Positions 9,301 through 15,426 of a DNA stretch of 26,249 bases are shown piece by piece; position 1 is the stretch's first letter; each line of letters begins with the position of its first letter. The notes beneath the pieces were generated by a model. That model was not told the origin of the DNA. It did no database searches and was given only the letters and a program-made list of their open reading frames with translations. This DNA comes from CAZPBC01 sp964584775 (GTDB lineage Bacteria; Chlamydiota; Chlamydiia; Chlamydiales; SLFE01): assembly GCA_964584775.1 (NCBI GenBank), contig CAZPBC010000023.1, forward strand, positions 1-26,249, in the 5' to 3' direction. The position numbers and the translations under genes were made by a program.

Positions 9301-9366
9301 TCCGGCAGCGCCTGCTAGCCCATAAATGTCCGCATCTCTTGGTAGTTCAGGTCCTTGAATTCCCAT
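6337..9366 (-). CDS. Multi-domain beta-barrel-repeat protein C (1009 aa), putative effector
   Basis: Largest paralogue. The N-terminus is MGIQGPELPRDADIYGLAG, followed by the two family barrel-like modules. A Tyr-rich linker follows, with HYVDLTEFLGG near residues 213-224 and EYDPFYESPYESLKE near 250-265. Then come three modules, each opened by a G-S-x-x-N-P-I-D-x-x-x-L-K-x-G-D header (about residues 314, 411 and 519), and then modules shared with paralogue A (RQGDQVTALD, LGEAVIMKFKG, GDAVWLKGP, GGNCLVYGRP). The C-terminal block is nearly identical to paralogue B and lacks A's strong hydrophobic segment and acidic tail. SD is AGGAGC. Modules resemble SH3/Tudor/KOW-type barrels by pattern; no ligand or enzymatic motif is seen. 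It is divergently transcribed from the kinase gene at 9713. Confidence 0.75.
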   Translation of the reverse strand: MGIQGPELPRDADIYGLAGAAGSSDDAPTAKAPTTPLQVFQGADGNWRQGKPVDGKPGTFEVGETEFAAKEGSTTFKVGQTVSGTTADEKNHAGTLERVTGDTATIKDTNGQETSVPASTLKPILIKDGKVLAIGDKVVEIHDRNQEPKTIRTIDQQGWVTFEDDPNMKVHSSDVSPFQEEAPPELEETATTTGNVARDLEANSSWDGMSSVDSGHYVDLTEFLGGSPKGPGKKLGDETVETGYAQRPEVDVEYDPFYESPYESLKETRLAPFAEDTQAGAVAGSAQPEGIGEGWERVGTDDTASWTKFTKTGSEDNPIDAKYLKKGDWITAKVTVDGESKEVKGNLMPDSATGDIYLTSNEYPHGVKVDTILEATKQIPTSTLGTPAPGPEWIRTGTSGGYSTVDFELEGSVDNPIDKSALKEGDLITLADGQEVTFIKIDENGGMKVGTTQRIWTESANTKVINAQRQVPVPGHIDLTSSGPAAQAGAEGVQPQGIGGEWKTGRRDLTGVFTFLEQRGSPNNPIDASSLKKGDMISGTITIDGNTYSFSGNLMNVEGDKLILAEETTGAATEVNISDVTLARRKVMTSELTQSTHRAADGAAGAIAPERPPAQAGAPGAPAEYINPRQLRQGDQVTALDSEGKEVSGVVIGTSPDGNVKIQEGRGGGIFESNTILTKERPPIRKGPLQLGEAVIMKFKGRNSPGLVKDVKKGKASLDPIGGKKGKKYERKEDSLIRKGDAVWLKGPNKTMTPCQVASITSEGAYVTIANGRTVHVSADQLEKKPRCTTPGFPNDVPQPETRALHSGGQVGTIKGPALIGNKAGVFIQGDERPMTEQERALREISRGKDKPLPEDATLSIGEYIPTDSVVAEGGNCLVYGRPCTLKKIGEDGTSTVTRADGQEVKGIPNKDIQPASSLAGRVSKANPDDPKTNADKTSAKIKNGFKKLAKSPRFQNILKGGRAVEGFNSQLTGLSCILFPSRASQLIENFNKYRDQIIEWGNRKAKPM

Positions 9367-9611
9367 AATTAGCTCCTAACTAAACTTAAACACACTTTTA
9401 ATTATAAAAAAAATATTACTATTAATAAATAATTATTTTTAATTAAACATATCTTAATATTATTTTATATATTGTTATGAACTACGTTCTGTTTATGCGA
9501 AAAGGAGTCCAGTAGATGAAAAAACAGCTCTAGAGGCGTTCTTTTTGAGTTGAGGTGCAGCTTTTGGTTTAGGCTGGGGTATTGAGCTCTTCCTTTGGGG
9601 GAGGGGGATGA
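9367..9611. repeat. AT-rich upstream block, copy 3 of 3
   Basis: The most diverged copy: A/T tract, GCGAAAAGGAGTCCAGTAGA, CTCTAGAG palindrome near 9529, TTTTGGTTTAGGCTGGGGT, then a G-rich run. From about 9612 it departs from copies 1 and 2 and leads into the intact kinase's own promoter. The stretch 9612-9697 is otherwise plain AT-rich DNA. Confidence 0.7.
9372..9406 (-). promoter_or_regulatory. Promoter and SD of repeat gene C
   Basis: TATAAT on the minus strand (ATTATA, 9401-9406) followed by the AGGAGC Shine-Dalgarno (9372-9377). Layout matches genes A and B. Confidence 0.6.
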
Positions 9612-9697
9612 TTTCTGAGTACTCTTTTTGCCTTAATTTTGAATATAGATAAATAATTACTCAGGTTATGTTATATCGTAATTTAAAATAATTACTA

Positions 9698-9706
9698 TGA
9701 TATAAT
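9698..9706 (+). promoter_or_regulatory. Extended -10 promoter of kinase 1, probably leaderless
   Basis: TGA-TATAAT is a perfect extended -10 (TGnTATAAT). Only six bases separate the hexamer from the ATG at 9713, so the transcript should start at or within a base or two of the start codon. No Shine-Dalgarno is present and no -35 match is seen at 17-18 bp. The block ACTATGATATAATTATT is conserved in front of kinase 2. Confidence 0.65.
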
Positions 9707-9712
9707 TATTGT

Positions 9713-12232
9713 ATGCCTATTAGTGGAATGCCAGATAATATTTCGCCATCGGATCTGGGGGTTCATTCTCTGAGGCCTAAAGAGCCCCCTTCAGCCCCTC
9801 CTGGGGAGGGTGCGGCTGCGGCGAAAACCAGTCAAGTTGCTCAAGGAGCGGGACTTACTCGCATATCTGGTGTTGAAGCGGAAGTTCAGCGTGTACCGAT
9901 CCCAATGAATAGAGATACAGGAGGAGAGTCATTGGCTCCTTCACCTGAGATGATGGCACGAAGTGTGGCTGATGTGGTCGATTACACATCACTTCCCGAG
10001 CCAAGTCGTGAGATAATCGAGTACACATCACTTCCCGAGCCAAGTCGTGAGATAATCGATTACAAATCACTTCCCGAGCCAAGTGGTGAGAAAGTCGATT
10101 ACACATCACTTCCCGAGCCAAGTCGTGAGATAATCGATTACAAATCACTTCCCGAGCCAAATCTTGAAGGAACGCCAACAGAGGTTGGTGGTAGTCGTGT
10201 CTCTGATGACACTTCTGTTTCAGATGAAGATTGGTTGCTTCCAACTGATGATGATGTGTATGGCGTGATGGCTCTTGGAGATGAGAAGGCCTCCGAGTCG
10301 GAAGGGAGTTCTACCGGCCAGGTAAAGAAGGGCACCTTTGAAGAAAGACTTGCTGCGGCCAAGGCGAAAAGGGAAGCTGAAAAACCGGAAGTTCTCGGTA
10401 GAGATCAGGCTGGTGAGTATGGCGCGATGCCTCTTGGAGATGAGAAGGCCTCCGAGTCGGAGGGGAGTTCTACCGGCCAGGTAAAGAAGGGAACCTTTGA
10501 AGAAAGACTTGCTGCGGCCAAGGCAAAGAGGGAAGCTGAAAAATCAGAAGTTCTCGGTAGAGCTCAGGCTGGTGGGCAGGATGCGGAAACCTCCATTGGA
10601 CAAGGGGAGATTTCAGAATCAAGTCAACAATATCAGCCAATTCCGAATGTAGATGATGATTACGTGTACGAACCACTTCCGGATCTAAGTTCTGAAGGAG
10701 TATCCACATCTAGGGCTGAAAGTTCCCCCTCTGGCACCGTAGGTGAAGGTAGAATGGCGAGCGAATCTGCAGTGAGGTCAAGAGAGATACGTGCACCCTC
10801 ACAGACTAAAATGTCTTCGGGGCTCGACCATTTAGAAGGAAAGCAATTGGTTGTCGATGAGCGGGTGGCATCTGGAGGGGTTCTTGAGTCTGACAAGGCG
10901 GATGGAAAGGATCATGCGGTCAAAGATATGACACCTGCGGTGAAGCAGAGTGGAGTCCGTAGGAAGGTCAGGGGTCTTTCGAAACGTATTTTTGGAAAAA
11001 AGAGAGCGGCTCAAAAAGCACCGAAACCTTTGACAGAACGCAAAGTCGAGGTTCTGAAATTCCAAACAGGCAAGGAGCTTGCAAGGGGGAGTTTTAAGCG
11101 AACGATGGTCGTTGATGTGGATCGAGCAGGAAGCGATGCAATAGCAAGCAGCACGCCTCCTTCTAAGTATGTGCTTCAGGAGTATCTTGTTGCAGAGGAA
11201 GAGATGACTGCTGTTGATCTTGAAGAGAAGAGGAATGAAGAGGCTGCGAACAAAGCGATCTATGAGCAGCATCAAAAAGATCCTAGCTCGGTTTCAAACC
11301 TGGCCTTTGGAAAACCGATTGAATTCACCAGCTCTGATGGAACGAAGAGAACGGCTTATATTGCTGAACGCGCTGATAAAGGGTCGGTAACGAGTACGGG
11401 TACTGGAAAGATGAAGGAGATTCCCAGAGAGCAGAGGGGTAGCTACTCTGTCCAGATGGCAAGGGGAGTGGCGCAGTTGCATGCTTTAGGTAAAGTACAT
11501 GGGGATGTAAAGCCCGACAACTTTCTTGTGAGCAGTGGTGAGGATGGAGATATTGTGAAGCTCACAGACTATGGAAAAACCTGCGATCCAGGAACCTCCA
11601 TGATAGGCGAAGGCGATAATAAAAAACAGCTTCCGCTTCGCTACTACGACCCCCATGCTATCATAGGAAATCCAGAGCTCACTCAACAGAACGATGTGTA
11701 TAGCTTAGGGTTGAATATCTATATGGCCTATACTGGAACTGAGATGGAAGAGATGACAGCTGCTTTTGATGCGCAACATACGCAAGACGGAAATCCGGCT
11801 GAGGGATTCATGAAAGCACGAGCCAACGAAAATGTTTTCACATCACACCCGAAAGACCAGCTTGCAATGGAAAAGCGGGAACAAAGAACCCTTAATTATC
11901 AAAAAATTAAGACCATTGAAGCACTTATGGATGAGTTTAAAGCGGGGATGGAATCCGGTCAAATAGATGTCGAGGATATAAGAGATGAGTACAATCAGCT
12001 AGCGAAACGAAGAGAGGGGCTGATTGAAGAAAGTATAAGTTTGCATAAAGAAGCCGTCCAACTTCATCGACAAGCCATTTCAGAAAATTTTAGTGCTTAT
12101 ATTGATTTGAATAAAATCGATAATGACAAAGTGCGGGCAGTGGTGAGAGACATTCTTCACAATCCTCCTGGAACGAGGCCAACAGCAGCGGAAGTTGCAG
12201 AGAGGTTGGATCGGGCTCTTTCTGGGTCTTGA
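9713..12232 (+). CDS. Eukaryotic-like protein kinase 1 with tyrosine-motif repeats, putative effector
   Basis: An 839-residue protein. Residues 1 to about 360 are disordered and carry five tandem copies of a DYTSLPEPSREII-like unit (from residue 90) and a duplicated 53-residue block (VYGVM/EYGAM...). A basic linker (about 375-450) leads to the kinase domain, with glycine loop ARGSFKRT and Lys462 in it. The beta-3 position reads VLQEY, so the usual VAIK lysine is replaced by Gln489. The catalytic loop HGDVKPDN (Asp598, Lys600, Asn603) has Gly for the usual Arg; the metal-binding motif is DYG (Asp619). NDVYSLG and a final RPTAAEV follow. A charged coiled-coil-like insert lies before the last helices. 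Active kinase activity is plausible but not proven. Its stop is one base from that of the convergent small gene. Confidence 0.9.
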   Translation: MPISGMPDNISPSDLGVHSLRPKEPPSAPPGEGAAAAKTSQVAQGAGLTRISGVEAEVQRVPIPMNRDTGGESLAPSPEMMARSVADVVDYTSLPEPSREIIEYTSLPEPSREIIDYKSLPEPSGEKVDYTSLPEPSREIIDYKSLPEPNLEGTPTEVGGSRVSDDTSVSDEDWLLPTDDDVYGVMALGDEKASESEGSSTGQVKKGTFEERLAAAKAKREAEKPEVLGRDQAGEYGAMPLGDEKASESEGSSTGQVKKGTFEERLAAAKAKREAEKSEVLGRAQAGGQDAETSIGQGEISESSQQYQPIPNVDDDYVYEPLPDLSSEGVSTSRAESSPSGTVGEGRMASESAVRSREIRAPSQTKMSSGLDHLEGKQLVVDERVASGGVLESDKADGKDHAVKDMTPAVKQSGVRRKVRGLSKRIFGKKRAAQKAPKPLTERKVEVLKFQTGKELARGSFKRTMVVDVDRAGSDAIASSTPPSKYVLQEYLVAEEEMTAVDLEEKRNEEAANKAIYEQHQKDPSSVSNLAFGKPIEFTSSDGTKRTAYIAERADKGSVTSTGTGKMKEIPREQRGSYSVQMARGVAQLHALGKVHGDVKPDNFLVSSGEDGDIVKLTDYGKTCDPGTSMIGEGDNKKQLPLRYYDPHAIIGNPELTQQNDVYSLGLNIYMAYTGTEMEEMTAAFDAQHTQDGNPAEGFMKARANENVFTSHPKDQLAMEKREQRTLNYQKIKTIEALMDEFKAGMESGQIDVEDIRDEYNQLAKRREGLIEESISLHKEAVQLHRQAISENFSAYIDLNKIDNDKVRAVVRDILHNPPGTRPTAAEVAERLDRALSGS
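9980..10168 (+). repeat. 39-bp tandem repeat encoding ITIM-like tyrosine motifs
   Basis: Four full 39-bp units (9980, 10019, 10058, 10097) and a partial fifth at 10136. Each encodes [D/E]Y[T/K]SLPEPS-x-E-x-[I/V]. In each copy the residue two before Tyr is Ile or Val and the residue three after is Leu, matching the ITIM consensus [SIVL]-x-Y-x-x-[IVL]. Units are nearly identical in DNA, so copy number probably varies between strains. Confidence 0.9.
10259..10576 (+). repeat. 159-bp direct tandem duplication inside kinase 1
   Basis: Two adjacent, in-frame copies (10259-10417 and 10418-10576) encode a 53-residue block with a tyrosine near the start (VYGVMALGDEK, EYGAMPLGDEK) and a basic helix (FEERLAAAKAKREAEK). 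Only a handful of base differences separate them. Confidence 0.85.
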
Positions 12233-12233
12233 T

Positions 12234-12671
12234 CTATTGTACGATACAGCCAGCTTTTTTCTTCGTCTTTTCGACTGTAGCGGTTTCTTCGACAGCAGGT
12301 TCTTGCATGTGGAAAACGGGGATCGTCTCAAATCTGCAATCATAAGGACGCCCGTAAGATTCCCTTAATTCTTCTGAGTAGAAAGAGGCTGGCAGAAGTG
12401 TTACATGGCGTTCAGGGATCTCTTGAGAGAAGAGGTGTGAGACGAGGGCTGCAACCCGGTCTGTCGTGGTGGAGTCTACAGACTGTCTTAGGTTATGGAA
12501 CTGAGTTTTCATTGCTTCTGTGTCTTGAAGCACCAGAAACACACGTCGGCTCTGGCCATCCTTTAGGACGATTTCGCACTCGACACACTCTCTGTCTCCA
12601 GGGAGAATACCGAGGTCGTTCTTTGCGTCCCAGTCAATGAAATTCTTAACATGTGTGTGATTGATTGTCAT
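12234..12671 (-). CDS. Small protein with C-terminal CaaX box (145 aa), putative host-prenylated effector
   Basis: The family shared with the 148-residue protein at 21519-21965 is one I do not recognise. It has an N-terminal FIDWD motif, LPGD...C-x-x-CEI, a strand-rich part (RVFLVLQD), a helix (TDRVAALVSHLF) and V-x-LLPASFY. This copy alone ends in KTKKKAGCIVQ-stop: Cys-Ile-Val-Gln is a CaaX box, with Gln in the last place typical of farnesylation, preceded by a polybasic run. Bacteria lack CaaX prenyltransferases, so this points to modification in a eukaryotic host and membrane targeting there. An AGGG element sits close to the ATG. It is convergent with kinase 1 and lies between the two kinase genes. 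Size and acidity would also fit a secretion chaperone, but the CaaX end favours an effector. Confidence 0.75.
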   Translation of the reverse strand: MTINHTHVKNFIDWDAKNDLGILPGDRECVECEIVLKDGQSRRVFLVLQDTEAMKTQFHNLRQSVDSTTTDRVAALVSHLFSQEIPERHVTLLPASFYSEELRESYGRPYDCRFETIPVFHMQEPAVEETATVEKTKKKAGCIVQ

Positions 12672-12777
12672 ATGCCCTCATCATAGCTCTAATGGTTCTT
12701 ATTTGTCTCCAATCATTTTAACTCATCTATATTAATTTTTAATAAATAATAAGTAATGTTTATTCAAATATTAACTA

Positions 12778-12786
12778 TGATATAAT
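12778..12786 (+). promoter_or_regulatory. Extended -10 promoter of kinase 2, probably leaderless
   Basis: TGATATAAT (TG at 12778-12779, hexamer 12781-12786) is again six bases before the ATG at 12793, with no Shine-Dalgarno. Surrounding bases AACTATGATATAATTATT match the kinase 1 promoter. The A/T-rich sequence just upstream also resembles the shared upstream blocks. Confidence 0.65.
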
Positions 12787-12792
12787 TATTAT

Positions 12793-15148
12793 ATGCCTGA
12801 TATTAATACAGCTGGAGGATTTCGCTCTTTAGTGAGGCAAAATACTCGTATTCAAGAGGATGCGAAAAACTCTTGGAAAGAGGGTGTGGTGCCTCAGCAG
12901 GATGCTGCTAAGACGACGATGGTCCTAGCTCAAAATCTGGGAATCGCAGGCTCAAATCCTGTAAAGATGGAACAAGCATTACCTCAGGTCAAGGTTCCTA
13001 CGGGCGAAAGCACACACGAGCCTGACTATGCTTCGTTTGAGGAGATGATGGAGCAGTCTTTACAAGATGTGTCGATCGCGAATGATCTCATGGAAGGAGA
13101 GTATGCTGCAGTTGATACCAATCCAGTTCCGACTGAGGAGGGGGAGTATGCTGCTGTCCCAGGATCTGANNNNNNNNNNNNNNNNNNNNNNNNNNNNNNN
13201 NNNNNNNNNNNNNNNNNNNNNNNNNNNNNNNNNNNNNNNNNNNNNNNNNNNNNNNNNNNNNNNNNNNNNAAGCGGACAGGCTGATGAGTCGATCGTGAAC
13301 GCTCTCATGGAAGGGGAGTATGCTGCTGTCCCAGGATCTGAAAGCGGACAGGCTGATGAGTCGATCGTGAACGCTCTCATGGAAGGGGAGTATGCTCCTG
13401 TTCCAGGGTCTGATAGCGGGTACGCTGATGCCTCTGGGGTGGGGGATCCATCGACGGAGTCTAAGAATCTACAAGAGAGTGATACTGCTCCTCCAAAACT
13501 TGCAAGTGGGAGTGCTGCTAGTGGATATGTGGATCTGACGATCAATCCATTTGAGGAGTCATCAGACGGGTATGTACACGGAGAAGATCTATCGAAAGGA
13601 GTCTCACTTAAGGGTGAATATGTGGACCTGACGACCAGTCCTTTTGAGGGGGAGCCGGGTGTATCAGCAGGTGCTGATGATGATGGAGAAGATGTTGATG
13701 AGCTCATTGAACTGATTAAGAATGGGGATTCTTCTGAGACTTCATCTTCTATTAGCTATCTAGACGGTAGGCGGTTGGTAGTTGGTGATGAAGTTACAGT
13801 GGGCACCGGATTAGTTCAAGATGAAACAGCTTCTGAGGGCATAGAGAGGAGTAGTGGAAAGCTTGCCCGTTTGAGAAATCTGACGAGTCGAGTGAGGCAG
13901 CAGGGTATTAAAGAGACCATCAAAAGCATCGCTGGACGTGTGTTAGGAAAGAAATCGGATGTCAAGCCTCTTTCAGAAAGGAAGATCGAAGTCCTCAAGT
14001 TCTCTAAGGGAGACGAGATTGCGAGAGGAAATTATAAGACGACGGTTGCTCTTAAGGTCGATCAAGCAGCGAGTCAGATTATAGGAGAGACGAGTGCTCC
14101 TTCCCAGTATGTCTTGCAGGAGTACCACAAATCTGAAAGTGAGATGCAACCCCGTGATCTCGAAGAAAAGAAGAACGAAGAGGAAGCAAACCTATCCATC
14201 TATGCGCAGCATCAAAAAGATCCCGCTTCCGTCTCTCATCTTGCTTTTGGAAAACCGATTGAATTTAAGAGTGTAGATGGAACGACACGGACGGCCTATA
14301 TTGCAGAGCGTGCGGATAAAGGAGCGCTCAGTGAAAAAGGCAAGGATAAGATGAAACAAATTCCTCCTGAACAAAGAGGATCCTATGCATTGCAGATGGC
14401 GAGAGGGGTCGCGCAGTTTCATGCACTTGGAAAGGTTCACGGCGATGTGAAGCCGGATAACTTTCTTGTTGCGAGTGGAGAAAAAGGCGATGTAGTCAAG
14501 CTCACAGATTATGGAAAAGCCTGTGATCCAGGTACGAAGGTAAGTCACTGCCCGGTGCAGTACTACGACCCTCATACATTTGCAAGTAGTAATGTCGTTG
14601 CCACTCAAGAGAACGACGTTTACAGCTTAGGGATGAATCTCTACATGGTTTGCACAGGAACAGATATGGAGGATATCAGAAAAGCTTATCATGAAGAGCA
14701 TGGATCGATGACAGGGGGGATGGCGAAAGCGCGTGACATCACCAACGGTACTCTTGATCATCCCAAGGAGGAGTATGCCAAAGGTCTCAATACACAACGC
14801 AGAGAAATGCGTGGAGAATTGCTAGAAATCAACAGTGAGATAGATGAGATAGAAGAGAAGCTTGCTTCAGGTGAAGTCAATAATAAGGATCAGTTAAACG
14901 AAAAACTCGATCAGCTAAAAGCTAAAAAGCAAGAGCTTCAAAAAGAGACGGATCAGCTTCGAGAAAAAGCCGCTCTTTATCATAAACAAGCTGTTTCTGA
15001 ATCATTCACGGCTTTCATGGATTTAGAAAAGATTGAAAATCCTCAAGTGAGAGAGGTTGTACGAGATATTTTACACAATCCTCCGGAGAAGCGTCCGACT
15101 GCAGCTCAAGTAGAGCAGCGCTTGCAGGTGGCACTCAGCCGATTTTGA
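12793..15148 (+). CDS. Eukaryotic-like protein kinase 2 with EYAAVP tyrosine repeats, split by a scaffold gap
   Basis: Paralogue of kinase 1. The frames before and after the 100-N gap differ as written, but joining the flanks directly, or with whole 72-bp repeat units, restores one frame; minimum length is 751 residues. The N-terminal part is disordered with EPDYASF, repeated MEGEYAAVPGS, and GYVDLTINPFE (Tyr at 13525) and EYVDLTTSPFE (Tyr at 13619). Linker and kinase domain align with kinase 1: ARGNYKTT with the loop lysine at 14036-14038, VLQEY with Gln at 14117-14119, HGDVKPDN (Asp 14444-14446), DYG (Asp 14507-14509), NDVYSLG and final RPTAAQV. A strong heptad-like coiled coil (about 14790-14990) is inserted in the C-lobe. 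The PTP gene lies downstream on the same strand, possibly co-transcribed. Confidence 0.88.
13162..13432 (+). repeat. 72-bp tandem repeat in kinase 2, collapsed at the gap
   Basis: The unit encodes 24 residues beginning GSESGQADESIVNALMEG and ending EYAAVP. Unit starts are visible at 13162 (interrupted by Ns), 13334 and 13406 (last, diverging). The two units after the gap are almost identical, which explains why assembly stopped here. Confidence 0.85.
13170..13269. other. Scaffold gap of 100 N
   Basis: Exactly 100 unknown bases, a conventional placeholder for a gap of unknown size. The left flank ends GGATCTGA and the right begins AAGCGGACAGG; abutted they give the intact repeat junction GGATCTGAAAGCGG in the correct frame. 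The true gap is therefore probably zero or a multiple of 72 bp. Confidence 0.9.
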
Positions 15149-15161
15149 TGGGAGGTTCAAG

Positions 15162-15426
15162 ATGCATATTGAAGCCTTAGGAGAAAGTCCGCATTTTGAC
15201 AAGGCTACTGGCGCCTTTCTGTGTAAAGGATGTGTCCGCTCCAAAGGAGATAGATGGATATGATGATCTACCTGTTTTAGAGCGTCGATTAGATTTGATC
15301 GCAAAAGAAGTTGTTGAAGCGAAGTCTGAAGAAAGAAAACATGCAGTCCCCACTCCTCTGGGTATTTTAGAGGATAGTGTGGTCGACTTTAGTTGGAGGT
15401 TGATATGTATATTATCAGTTATGTAG
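15162..15426 (+). pseudogene. Possible small ORF, frameshifted remnant between kinase 2 and the PTP
   Basis: A GGAGG Shine-Dalgarno at 15151-15155 precedes ATG 15162, which opens a 33-codon frame (MHIEALGESPHFDK..., stop at 15261-15263). An overlapping frame continues to 15426 with protein-like composition (DDLPVLERRLDLIAKEVVEA). One indel would fuse them into a protein of roughly 88 residues. I see no homologue elsewhere in the window. It could equally be leader DNA of the PTP gene; the call is weak. Confidence 0.3.

Noticed and set aside
13067..13300. Frameshift or separate gene start at the N gap in kinase 2
   Set aside because: The frame change equals the arbitrary 100-N length. Flanks join in frame when the gap is removed.
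15393..15404. TTG at 15393 as the start of PTP1
   Set aside because: It overlaps the GGAGG Shine-Dalgarno, and the paralogue aligns from the ATG at 15405.
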